This document shows, piece after piece, positions 1-6,999 of a DNA stretch of 64,000 bases; within the stretch, counting starts at the first letter, position 1; each line of letters opens with the position of its first letter. The notes under the pieces were generated by a model that was not told where the DNA came from, did no database searches, and saw only the letters and a program-made list of their open reading frames with translations. The stretch lies in contig JBGPPG010000001.1 of assembly GCA_041488455.1 (NCBI GenBank), forward strand, positions 31,695 to 95,694, read 5' to 3'. A program made the translations under genes and the position numbers. Source of the DNA: DASQPE01 sp041488455. GTDB taxonomy: Bacteria; Gemmatimonadota; Gemmatimonadetes; Gemmatimonadales; GWC2-71-9.

Positions 1-654
1 CTGCTCGAGGCGGAAGCGGTAGTGAGATCGCTCGCGGTCGCGATGCGGAGCCAGCGTCAGATCCGGCTGCCGCTGCTCCAGCTCAAGAACTTCGATCAGT
101 ACACCACCACTCACTCGAGCAACGTCGCCGTGCTCGCCATGGCGCTCACCGAGTATCTGGGTCTCGGCTCGCGCGAGGTGCGGCTGTTCGGGGTGGCCGG
201 ACTACTGCACGACCTGGGAAAGGTGCGGATCCCGAAGGACATTCTGGTGAAGCCCGGGCAGTTCACCGAGGAGGAGCGGGCGGTGATGCAGGGGCACCCC
301 AAGGAGGGGGCCCGGATCATCATCGAGCAGGAGATGCGGCTGGACGTGGCCGCCTTCGTAGCCTACGAGCACCACATCATGCTGAATGGCGGAGGCTACC
401 CGACGCTCCGTTACCCCCGCGAGTGCCACTACGCCAGCAAGGTCGTCCACGTGTGCGACGTGTACGACGCGCTGTGCACGGACCGCCCCTACCGGGCAGC
501 GTGGACGTCGGAGCGGGCGGTCGGCTACCTCGGCGAGCGCTCCGGCATGGAGTTCGATCCGGAGCTGGTGGACGCCTTCAGCCGCATGATCCACGACTGG
601 GCCCAGCGGCGGATGCCGATGCCCGACGAGCCGGCGCCGGAGCCGGTACAGTAG
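1..654 (+). CDS. HD-GYP domain phosphodiesterase, 5' truncated
   Basis: C-terminal part of an HD-GYP protein, a family that usually hydrolyses cyclic di-GMP. The frame is open from the first base of the window, so the gene starts outside it; a GTG at 22 is available but is probably internal. The HD pair is in LLHDLGK, and the GYP signature appears as HHIMLNGGGYP. The usual glutamate after the HH pair is isoleucine here, as in some degenerate or substrate-shifted members. A DVYDAL motif follows, as is normal. Any N-terminal sensory or receiver domain lies outside the window, so the input signal is unknown. It ends in a short acidic, proline-rich tail. Confidence 0.88.
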   Translation: MLEAEAVVRSLAVAMRSQRQIRLPLLQLKNFDQYTTTHSSNVAVLAMALTEYLGLGSREVRLFGVAGLLHDLGKVRIPKDILVKPGQFTEEERAVMQGHPKEGARIIIEQEMRLDVAAFVAYEHHIMLNGGGYPTLRYPRECHYASKVVHVCDVYDALCTDRPYRAAWTSERAVGYLGERSGMEFDPELVDAFSRMIHDWAQRRMPMPDEPAPEPVQ

Positions 655-688
655 CCCCTTCGCGGTCCGCCTTACAGCCGCTTGTGAG

Positions 689-1576
689 TCAGCGCACCTC
701 GAACGTGAGCGTTGCCCAGCGCGACTCGTAGTCGTGCGGTCCGTCCTGGACCTTCTCCATTCGGACAAACTTCGCATACCAGCGGCCGCGGGTCGTGAGC
801 TTGAGGGCGGCGACGCCGTCCACGTCCGTGCGCAGCTCCTGGACGCCCATGCGGGCTCCGGCGGGCGTGCGTCCGCCCGCCAGCACCGAGAGTCCCACCG
901 CGGGCCGGCCGTCCACCAGACAACGGAGCCGGAGCGTGCCGCCGGGCCCGAGAGCGTACGGGTTGTCGAGCGGGACGATCTCCGCCGCGTAGCCGAGGGG
1001 GGTGGAGAAGCCGTCGGTTCGAGCGGCGCCGACCTGGAAGACTGCTTTCACATGCTTGGAGTAGCGCTCGTGCGCGGAGTCGGCGGAGATACCCGCGCGC
1101 GCCCGGGCCTCGAGCACATCCCGGATCGCCTCGTCCTGGAGATACGCGGTGAACTGCTTTCCCGCGAGCGCGATCTCGCTCGGCCGGGTGGAGAGTGCAA
1201 CGACGTACGTGCCCGGCCCTCGGAGGCGAAGCGAGAGCAGTGTGGTGTCGCCCTGGGCGGATACACTGCCCGTGTCGAGCGGTTCGCGGCCGCCGGGGGT
1301 CACAAGGGAAAGATCCGCGATGCGGCGGCGCTCGATCGCGTTCTCGCTCTTGGTGAAGGTGCCGTTGAGCACGGGCACCCGCACCGTCGCACCAGGCGAG
1401 AGAAAGAAGGTGTCGAGCTTGATGAAGAGGTCATGAGCGGAGAGTGCCGACGCGAGGGCCAGTACGGCCCCCGCTGCCAGCGCCGCGATGCGCCGGGCCC
1501 TCATCGCGCACCAGCCAGCGCCTCGAGCGCCGGGGGCGAGCAGAGAGACGAGCATCGGACGAACGACGCGGCGCAT
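689..1576 (-). CDS. DUF4198 domain secreted protein
   Basis: About 295 residues, predicted to be exported. After an Arg-rich start there is a hydrophobic signal segment (IAALAAGAVLALASALSAHD) followed directly by the HDLFIK opening typical of DUF4198 proteins. That periplasmic, beta-rich family is often found near nickel or cobalt uptake genes. I chose the ATG at 1576 because AGGAG lies 7 nt upstream. The ATG at 1504 gives a more normal signal peptide but has no ribosome site. No metal transporter is adjacent, so the substrate is unknown. It is transcribed divergently from the sulfurtransferase gene. Confidence 0.72.
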   Translation of the reverse strand: MRRVVRPMLVSLLAPGARGAGWCAMRARRIAALAAGAVLALASALSAHDLFIKLDTFFLSPGATVRVPVLNGTFTKSENAIERRRIADLSLVTPGGREPLDTGSVSAQGDTTLLSLRLRGPGTYVVALSTRPSEIALAGKQFTAYLQDEAIRDVLEARARAGISADSAHERYSKHVKAVFQVGAARTDGFSTPLGYAAEIVPLDNPYALGPGGTLRLRCLVDGRPAVGLSVLAGGRTPAGARMGVQELRTDVDGVAALKLTTRGRWYAKFVRMEKVQDGPHDYESRWATLTFEVR

Positions 1577-1757
1577 GCGGGGCTCCTCGGGCGGTGGCGA
1601 AAGCGCCGTAATCTGTCTGGGCGAAGCCGCCCGGGCCACTTTGCTGTGGGTGCCCGCGTCAGTCGCTTGACATTCCGACTGAAAGACTCGCAATTTGGGT
1701 CTGGACACGCAACCAGCGTGGCCGAGCGCTGTCACGCCGCAATCCGGAGGACAGGAC

Positions 1758-2651
1758 ATGCCGCAAGAGCAATCAATTCCGGCCGTCGTACCCATCGAGC
1801 AGCGGGGGTACGTCCACCCGGAAGTGCTCGTTTCCACCGCGTGGGTCGCCGAGCACCTGAACGACCCGAAGGTACGCCTGGTCGAGTCGGACGAGGACGT
1901 GCTGCTCTATGAGACCGGGCACATTCCCGGCGCGGTCAAGGTCGACTGGGTGGCGGATCTCAACGATCCACTGCTCCGGGACTACGTCGGGCGCGAGCGG
2001 CTTCAATCTCTGCTCCGGTCGAAGGGCATCAGCCGGGACACGACGATCGTGTTCTACGGGGACAAGAACAACTGGTGGGCGACGTACAGCTTCTGGGTGC
2101 TTCGCCTGTTCGGTCTCGAGAACCTGAGGGTGATGGACGGCGGGCGGCAGCGCTGGGCGGAAGAGCAGCGGGCCCTTACCACGGAGGCGCCGCGCCATCC
2201 GGAGGGCAACATCGTCGTGGGCGAGCGGAACGATGCCTCCATCCGGGCTTTCCGGGACGAGGTGCTGGAGCACGCGCGCCAGCGCGGCTCGATGGTGGAC
2301 GTGAGGAGCCCCGAGGAGTTCCGCGGCGAACGGCTGCACATGCCTGAGTACCCCAGCGAGGGCGCGCTTCGCGGCGGCCACATTCCGGGGGCCCGAAGCA
2401 TTCCGTGGGGTCGCGCCGTCAACCCCGAGACGCACACTTTCCGCCCCGCTACAGAGCTGCGTACGATCTATGAGCAGGAGAACGGGCTCACCCGCGGCGG
2501 GGACACGATCGTCTACTGCCGGATCGGGGAGCGCTCGTCCCACACCTGGTTCGCGCTCACCTATCTGCTGGGCTTCGGACGGGTCCGGAATTACGACGGA
2601 TCGTGGACGGAGTGGGGGAACGGGGTGCGGTTGCCGATCGAGAAGCCTTAA
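1758..2651 (+). CDS. Thiosulfate sulfurtransferase, tandem rhodanese
   Basis: 297 residues with two rhodanese domains: an inactive N-terminal copy (GHIPGAVKVDW) and a catalytic C-terminal copy. The active-site loop is YCRIGERSSHTWF, the CRxGERS type seen in actinobacterial thiosulfate sulfurtransferases (CysA2/SseA-like), with Cys as the persulfide carrier. The start ATG has GGAGG 7 nt upstream. It is followed after a 7-bp repeat array by sufU in the same direction, so sulfur may pass from this enzyme toward Fe-S assembly; that link is inference. A second sulfurtransferase with a different loop lies at 45674-46546. Confidence 0.88.
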   Translation: MPQEQSIPAVVPIEQRGYVHPEVLVSTAWVAEHLNDPKVRLVESDEDVLLYETGHIPGAVKVDWVADLNDPLLRDYVGRERLQSLLRSKGISRDTTIVFYGDKNNWWATYSFWVLRLFGLENLRVMDGGRQRWAEEQRALTTEAPRHPEGNIVVGERNDASIRAFRDEVLEHARQRGSMVDVRSPEEFRGERLHMPEYPSEGALRGGHIPGARSIPWGRAVNPETHTFRPATELRTIYEQENGLTRGGDTIVYCRIGERSSHTWFALTYLLGFGRVRNYDGSWTEWGNGVRLPIEKP

Positions 2652-2656
2652 GGGAA

Positions 2657-2705
2657 GCCGTTAGCCGTTAGCCGTTAGCCGTTAGCTAATGGCTAACGGC
2701 CAACA
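2657..2705. repeat. 7-bp tandem array with inverted half (GCCGTTA)n
   Basis: Four perfect copies of GCCGTTA (2657-2684) are followed in the same 7-nt phase by three units in reverse orientation: GCTAATG, GCTAACG and GCCAACA. GCCGTTAGC (2678-2686) pairs perfectly with GCTAACGGC (2692-2700) around a 5-nt loop. It fills the gap between the sulfurtransferase and sufU and starts 5 nt after the stop. No U-tract follows. It belongs to a group of five such arrays in this window (6915, 17575, 21712 and 34245 are the others). Confidence 0.9.
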
Positions 2706-2733
2706 GTTTCCCGAACACCGCTATCCTTCCTCC

Positions 2734-3261
2734 ATGCCAGACCGCGAAACCCAGATCGCCATCCTCGTTGACCATTTCAAGCGCCCCCGGCACAAGGGGA
2801 CGCTCGATGGCGCCGATGCCACGATGCCGGGCGGGAATCCGGGGTGCGGTGACCTCGTCACCATGCACGTCAAGGCCGGGACGGACGGCCGCGTCGAGGC
2901 GGTGAGGTTCGAGGGCGAAGGCTGCACGATCAGTCAGGCGGCGGCCTCGATCCTGGCGGACCGGATCAACAAGACGCATCCTACGCTGGACGAGGTCGTG
3001 GACTTCCCGTACGAGCAGATGATCGAGATGCTGGGCCGGGAGGTCGTCGGCTTCCGTGAGCGCTGCGCGACTCTGGCGCTCGGCACGCTGAAGATGGCGG
3101 CGAAACAGATCCAGACGTATCGGCGGCTCCGGGCGGCGGGACGTACTGACGTGGAGATCCGGGAATTGCAGCAGGCGCTGATGAACGCACGCGGCGAGGG
3201 CGGCCTCGTGTTCGGGCAGGCGGCCGAGGCCCAGAAAGGCGTGGGCGGGGGCGAGGCATGA
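2734..3261 (+). CDS. sufU: SufU-type Fe-S cluster scaffold / sulfur acceptor
   Basis: 175 residues, a little longer than typical SufU because of an Arg/Gln/Gly-rich tail. The three ligand cysteines are present: NPGCGD (with the conserved Asp), EGCTIS and RERCATL. In Gram-positive bacteria SufU takes persulfide sulfur from SufS through a zinc site. The opening with DHFKRPRHKG matches the family start, which favours ATG 2734 over the in-frame ATG 2689 that lies inside the repeat array. No sufS, sufB, sufC or sufD is in the window. The stop overlaps a micro-ORF by ATGA. Confidence 0.88.
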   Translation: MPDRETQIAILVDHFKRPRHKGTLDGADATMPGGNPGCGDLVTMHVKAGTDGRVEAVRFEGEGCTISQAAASILADRINKTHPTLDEVVDFPYEQMIEMLGREVVGFRERCATLALGTLKMAAKQIQTYRRLRAAGRTDVEIRELQQALMNARGEGGLVFGQAAEAQKGVGGGEA

Positions 3262-3326
3262 AGCTGGGGACTGCGAATGCGACTTTCGTGGAGCACCCCA
3301 AGCGGAATCCGGGCTGTTACGACTAG
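3258..3326 (+). CDS. Possible 22-residue micro-ORF coupled to sufU
   Basis: A short frame whose ATG overlaps the sufU stop (ATGA), the same coupling used by real gene pairs throughout this window. It encodes a 22-residue peptide ending KRNPGCYD with a single Cys, and it stops 3 nt before an inverted repeat. I do not recognise a family. It could be a small regulatory or substrate peptide, or a chance frame after sufU; the coupling and the hairpin are the only support. Confidence 0.3.
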   Translation: MKLGTANATFVEHPKRNPGCYD

Positions 3327-3329
3327 AGC

Positions 3330-3353
3330 CCGCTGGTCCTGTCCGTCCAGCGG
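3330..3353 (+). terminator. Hairpin ending the sulfurtransferase-sufU unit
   Basis: CCGCTGG (3330-3336) and CCAGCGG (3347-3353) form a perfect 7-bp stem with a 10-nt loop. It lies just after the micro-ORF and before the next gene. There is no T-run, so intrinsic termination is uncertain. Confidence 0.4.
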
Positions 3354-3375
3354 TGTGCGCGCTATCCTATTGCCC

Positions 3376-4773
3376 ATGCCCATGACAATCCGTGGTTCCC
3401 GCGGGCCGCGGGTGTTTCTCGCGCCCGCGGTTCTCGTCGCCGTCGTCGCGGCACCGCTCGCAGCGCAGGCCTCCCCCGACTCCGCTCGCCCGTTCGGCAC
3501 GCTGCGCGAGCAAGCCGATCGCCAGCAAGCCTGGCTCAAGGAGCGGCTGGACAGTCTCCTGCCGGGCCTGATGAGGAAGTACGGGATCGACATGTGGGTG
3601 GCGCCGATGCGGGAGTACAACGAGGATCCCGTCTTCCTGGCGATCGTCTCTCCCACCACGTTCGCGGCCCGCCGCCGCACCATCTACGTCTTCTTCGACC
3701 GCGGCCCGGGCAAGGGCGTGGAGCGCCTGGCGTTGGGGGGCAGCTCGCAGGGCGGCCTGTACGAGGCCGTGCGGTCCACCAAGCAGGTGACGGCCGCGGT
3801 CGGCGGCCGCCAGGCGGAGCTCTGGGGCGACCAGCAGTGGCAGGTCCTCAAAGACGTCATCGAAGCCCGCAAGCCGAAGGTGATCGGGATCGACGTGTCG
3901 CGGACCTTCGCCTTCGCCGACGGCTTGAGCGCCGGAGAATACGAGGCGATGCGGCAGGCGCTCGGGCCCAGGTGGTCGAGCCGCTTCCGGCGGGCCGAGG
4001 GGCTTCCGGTCGACCTGATCGCGGCCCGCCTGCCCGAGGAGCAGCGCTTCTATCACGATCTGGCCCACCTCACCTGGACCGTCATCGACTCGATGTTCTC
4101 GAGCCAGGCGGTCCGGCCGGGGACCACGCGCACCAGTGACCTCGTCTGGGACTTCCGCCAGCGGGTGAACGACCTCGGGCTCGGCACCTGGTTCCAGCCG
4201 TCGGTGGACGTGCAACGGCGGGGTGCGACCGACGACCAGCTGGGCGACGATCCGATCATCCAAGCGGGCGATGTCCTCCACTGCGACGTCGGCATCACCG
4301 CCCTCCGTCTCAACACCGACATCCAGCATCTCGCCTACGTCCTCCCCAAGGGCGAGACGGAGCCCCCGGCCGGGCTCGTTGCCGCGCTCCGCCAGTCGAA
4401 CCGGCTCCAGGACATCATGATGGAGGAAATCCGCCCGGGTCGCACCGGGAACGAAATCCTCACGTCGGCGCGGGCCCGGATGACGGCGGAGGGCATCGAC
4501 GGGACGATCTACTCGCACCCGATCGGGCTCAACGGCCACGGGGCGGGTCCGCTGATCGGTCTGTGGGACTACCAGGAGGGGGTGCCGGGGCGGGGCGACC
4601 ACAAGGTCATCGACGACCAGTGGTTTTCCGTCGAGCTGCAAGCGACGAGCCGCGTGCCCGAGTGGGACGGTCAGCCCGTCCGGATGGCGCAGGAAGAAGA
4701 CATGGTCATGGGCCCGGACGGTGTGCCGCGCTGGGCGTATCGGCGGCAGACCGAGTTCCGCCTCATTCCGTAG
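3376..4773 (+). CDS. Secreted M24 (Xaa-Pro) metallopeptidase
   Basis: 465 residues with an N-terminal signal peptide ending near AAPLAAQA. The C-terminal pita-bread domain carries the M24 metal ligands: Asp in HCDVGI, Asp in NTDIQH, His in SHPIGLNGHGAG, Glu in VELQA and a late Glu. Family members remove N-terminal residues before proline. Two near ATGs (3376 and 3382) are possible and neither has a clear ribosome site. pdxH follows after 14 nt and is probably cotranscribed, though the two functions are unrelated. Confidence 0.85.
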   Translation: MPMTIRGSRGPRVFLAPAVLVAVVAAPLAAQASPDSARPFGTLREQADRQQAWLKERLDSLLPGLMRKYGIDMWVAPMREYNEDPVFLAIVSPTTFAARRRTIYVFFDRGPGKGVERLALGGSSQGGLYEAVRSTKQVTAAVGGRQAELWGDQQWQVLKDVIEARKPKVIGIDVSRTFAFADGLSAGEYEAMRQALGPRWSSRFRRAEGLPVDLIAARLPEEQRFYHDLAHLTWTVIDSMFSSQAVRPGTTRTSDLVWDFRQRVNDLGLGTWFQPSVDVQRRGATDDQLGDDPIIQAGDVLHCDVGITALRLNTDIQHLAYVLPKGETEPPAGLVAALRQSNRLQDIMMEEIRPGRTGNEILTSARARMTAEGIDGTIYSHPIGLNGHGAGPLIGLWDYQEGVPGRGDHKVIDDQWFSVELQATSRVPEWDGQPVRMAQEEDMVMGPDGVPRWAYRRQTEFRLIP

Positions 4774-4787
4774 GCAACGCCGCGATC

Positions 4788-5423
4788 ATGTCGATCGCCG
4801 ACCTTCGCCGGGAATACGCCCGCGCCCGTCTGGACGAGCGCGACGTCGATCCCGACCCGCTCGCGCAGTTCCGCAAGTGGTTCGACGACGCGGAGCGCGC
4901 CGAGCTGCCCGAGCCCACCGCGATGACGCTGGCTACGGCCACGCCGGATGGCATTCCGTCGGCGCGCATCGTCCTGCTCAAGGGGGCCGACCCGCGAGGC
5001 TTCACCTTCTTCACCGACTATCGCAGCCGGAAGGGGCAGGAGCTCGCGGCCAATCCACACGCCGCCCTGGTGTTCCACTGGGGCGAGCTGGAGCGCCAGG
5101 TGCGGATCACGGGGACGGTGGGCCGGCTGTCGCGCGAGGAGAGCGAGGCGTACTTCCGCACCCGGCCGCGCGAGAGCCGGCTGGGGGCGTGGAGCTCACA
5201 CCAAAGCACCGTCCTGGACGGTCGCGACGTGCTCGACGCCCGGGTGCGGGAGGCCTCCGCGCGCCATCCCGGCGAGGACGTCCCCACGCCGCCCTACTGG
5301 GGCGGGTTTGTTCTGGAGCCCGACGCGTTCGAGTTCTGGCAGGGACGGGAAAGCCGGCTTCACGATCGGGTGCGATACCGGCGGGAGGCCGGTGCGTGGC
5401 GGATCGAGCGGCTGTCGCCTTGA
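4788..5423 (+). CDS. pdxH: Pyridoxamine 5'-phosphate oxidase
   Basis: 211 residues, the normal length for PdxH, which oxidises pyridoxine or pyridoxamine phosphate to pyridoxal phosphate with FMN and oxygen. Recognisable parts are ARIVLLKG and FFTDYRSRKGQEL (FMN phosphate binding), WSSHQS, and the C-terminal WGGFVLEPDAFEFWQGR and RLHDR. The start is placed at ATG 4788, where the conserved DLRREYAR opening begins. It supplies cofactor to enzymes such as SerC and the class V aminotransferase in this window. Confidence 0.95.
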   Translation: MSIADLRREYARARLDERDVDPDPLAQFRKWFDDAERAELPEPTAMTLATATPDGIPSARIVLLKGADPRGFTFFTDYRSRKGQELAANPHAALVFHWGELERQVRITGTVGRLSREESEAYFRTRPRESRLGAWSSHQSTVLDGRDVLDARVREASARHPGEDVPTPPYWGGFVLEPDAFEFWQGRESRLHDRVRYRREAGAWRIERLSP

Positions 5424-5430
5424 CTGTGCT

Positions 5431-5988
5431 TCACCCCTCCCACCGCACACTGTATCTACACACCGCTCCTCCCTTGGCCCGGCACTCCTCCTCGACCACG
5501 CTCACGTGCTTCGCGCCGCACAGCTCGAGCGCCTTGCGGTACCACCCGACGACGGTCAGGCAGTCGGGTGCGCTGAACGTCTCGGCGTCGTGGGTAGTGA
5601 GGGTGCCGGCGGTCGGCCCGGTAGGCGCGTACTCCCGGCGGCCGCTCTCGTAGTAGAGGGAGTAGATCTGCGGCGCCTTGGCGAGGAACGCCTGGGGATC
5701 TCCGGGTGTGAGATACCCGGAGTGCAGCGAGGCGAGATTCTTCTCGGCCGATGCGGCGCCAAGCCGCTCGAAGAAGTCGGGACGGCCCTGGCCGACGACG
5801 CGTACGATCGCATCGTCGAGCCGCTTCCCCAGCTCGAACGGATACCAGTTCGAGGTGAAGATCAGCCGAAACGGCCGTTGATCGTCCGCCGGCAGGCTTA
5901 AGAGCACCTGCTGGACCGCGTCCTTCCCAAAATGCTCCTCGACGAAGGCGATTCGGGACTTGAGCACCGCACCTTTGACCTGCTGCAC
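5431..5988 (-). CDS. DUF2378 / TIGR02265 family protein (V4R-like)
   Basis: 185 residues. The opening VKGAVLKSRIAFVEEHFG and the closing VVEEECRAKGGAVCRYSVRW resemble the DUF2378/TIGR02265 group best known from Myxococcota, which is related to V4R and heme-NO-binding-like folds. The cysteine-bearing tail is V4R-like. Function is unknown; small-molecule sensing is a guess. The GTG at 5988 has GGAG 6 nt upstream. It lies 69 nt downstream of, and in the same direction as, the DinB gene, so the two may form one unit, and it converges on pdxH. Confidence 0.7.
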   Translation of the reverse strand: MQQVKGAVLKSRIAFVEEHFGKDAVQQVLLSLPADDQRPFRLIFTSNWYPFELGKRLDDAIVRVVGQGRPDFFERLGAASAEKNLASLHSGYLTPGDPQAFLAKAPQIYSLYYESGRREYAPTGPTAGTLTTHDAETFSAPDCLTVVGWYRKALELCGAKHVSVVEEECRAKGGAVCRYSVRWEG

Positions 5989-6057
5989 CGGCCGCTCCAG
6001 GCTCGATTCGACGCCGGGAAGATAAGACCGTCGCCCACGCGGAACAGGTCCTCCGAT

Positions 6058-6567
6058 TCAAGCTCTCCGGCGCCGGGGCGTGCTCAGCGGCTCCCACGCC
6101 GCCCCTCGCGCGTGCTTGGCCAGCAGCACGATCTGCCCGACGTGGTAGGCGTAGTGGCAGACCTGGCGCTCGATGGCCTGTACCACGGTGAGCGGCTCGC
6201 CTCGGATGCGCACTTCTCGCAGCAGGTCGTCCAGCCTGAGCGCTTCGATTGCGCCGAGCGTGCGGCGCCACCCATCCTCCCACGCGTCGAGCAGCTTCGC
6301 GAGATCGGTGCCCGGCCCCACCTCGAACTCGGCGTCCCGGTTGCGGTCGGGTTTCTCGCCGTCGGTCGTGAGGAAGTCGGTCCAGCGGGAGCGCATGTTG
6401 CCGGCCATATGCTGGATCAGGACCGCGATGCTGTTGGCCTCCCCGTCCAAGTGACGGAAGATCGCCTCGGGGGCGGTCTGGGCCACGGCACGGTCGGCCA
6501 ATGTCTTGTACTGCCGCAGAGCCCGGGCGACTTCGGCCAGGTACGCCGCCCCCACACGATCGTCCAT
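6058..6567 (-). CDS. DinB-superfamily protein (DUF1572-like)
   Basis: 169 residues with a four-helix DinB fold. The likely metal-site histidines are in IQHMAGN and the CHYAYHVGQI segment, the typical late H-x3-H. Several DinB proteins are thiol S-transferases or thiol-dependent isomerases, others are uncharacterised. AGAGGA lies upstream of ATG 6567. It is divergent from the YciI gene with 51 nt between them. It is one of three stand-alone DinB proteins here, in a window that also encodes ergothioneine synthesis. Confidence 0.8.
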   Translation of the reverse strand: MDDRVGAAYLAEVARALRQYKTLADRAVAQTAPEAIFRHLDGEANSIAVLIQHMAGNMRSRWTDFLTTDGEKPDRNRDAEFEVGPGTDLAKLLDAWEDGWRRTLGAIEALRLDDLLREVRIRGEPLTVVQAIERQVCHYAYHVGQIVLLAKHARGAAWEPLSTPRRRRA

Positions 6568-6618
6568 GCTACACTTCCTCTCTCGAGCTGATCCGACCCG
6601 TTCCTTCCGGAGCCCAAA

Positions 6619-6915
6619 ATGTACGCGATCGCCTTGATCCGGTACCGTCGACCGCTGGAAGAGGTGCTCGCCGCGCTCGAGCCCCACCGCGCATATCTCA
6701 GGAGCCTCAAGGAACGTGGCCTCCTCCTCGCGTCCGGCCCGCTCGATCCGCGCACCGGCGGTGCGCTGCTGCTTCGAGTCCCCGACGATGCAGTCCAGGG
6801 GACGCTCGACCGCATCCGGGACGAGGATCCGTTCACCAGCCTGGGCCTGGCCCAATACGAGGTCTGGCCATGGGTAGTGGTGATGGGGAAGGAAGCGTTG
6901 GACGGGGTGCGATAG
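6619..6915 (+). CDS. YciI-like protein
   Basis: 98 residues, single-domain YciI size. The fold is a ferredoxin-like dimer; His and Asp are usually near its putative active site, and HRAYLRSLKERG and the GPLDPRTGG loop match the family. Some homologues act as dehalogenase- or muconolactone-isomerase-like enzymes; the role here is unknown. Its stop codon abuts a 7-bp repeat array shared with the convergent oxidase gene. Confidence 0.82.
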   Translation: MYAIALIRYRRPLEEVLAALEPHRAYLRSLKERGLLLASGPLDPRTGGALLLRVPDDAVQGTLDRIRDEDPFTSLGLAQYEVWPWVVVMGKEALDGVR

Positions 6916-6996
6916 TGAGAAGTGAGAAATGGGAAGCGAGAAGGGGGCCCCTGCCGAACGGAGCCCCCTTCTCACCTCTCACTCCTCAACTCTCAC
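6915..6996. repeat. 7-bp array forming a convergent hairpin (GTGAGAA)
   Basis: The left arm (6915-6942) holds four heptads: GTGAGAA, GTGAGAA, ATGGGAA, GCGAGAA. The right arm (6969-6996) holds four in reverse: TTCTCAC, CTCTCAC, TCCTCAA, CTCTCAC. Between them GGGGGC (6943-6948) pairs with GCCCCC (6963-6968). The whole element can fold as one long stem between two convergent genes and probably acts as a two-way terminator. Its first base is the last base of the YciI stop. Confidence 0.88.
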
Positions 6997-6999
6997 TTC

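Noticed and set aside
2657..2705. Repeat arrays as CRISPR or att sites
   Set aside because: Units are 7 bp without spacers, and no cas, integrase or recombinase gene is present.
5989..6057. Coding-like stretch in a different frame just before the DUF2378 gene (ESEDLFRVGDGLIFP-like)
   Set aside because: The family starts at the GTG 5988, which has its own ribosome site, and no single frame joins the two; a frameshift cannot be shown.
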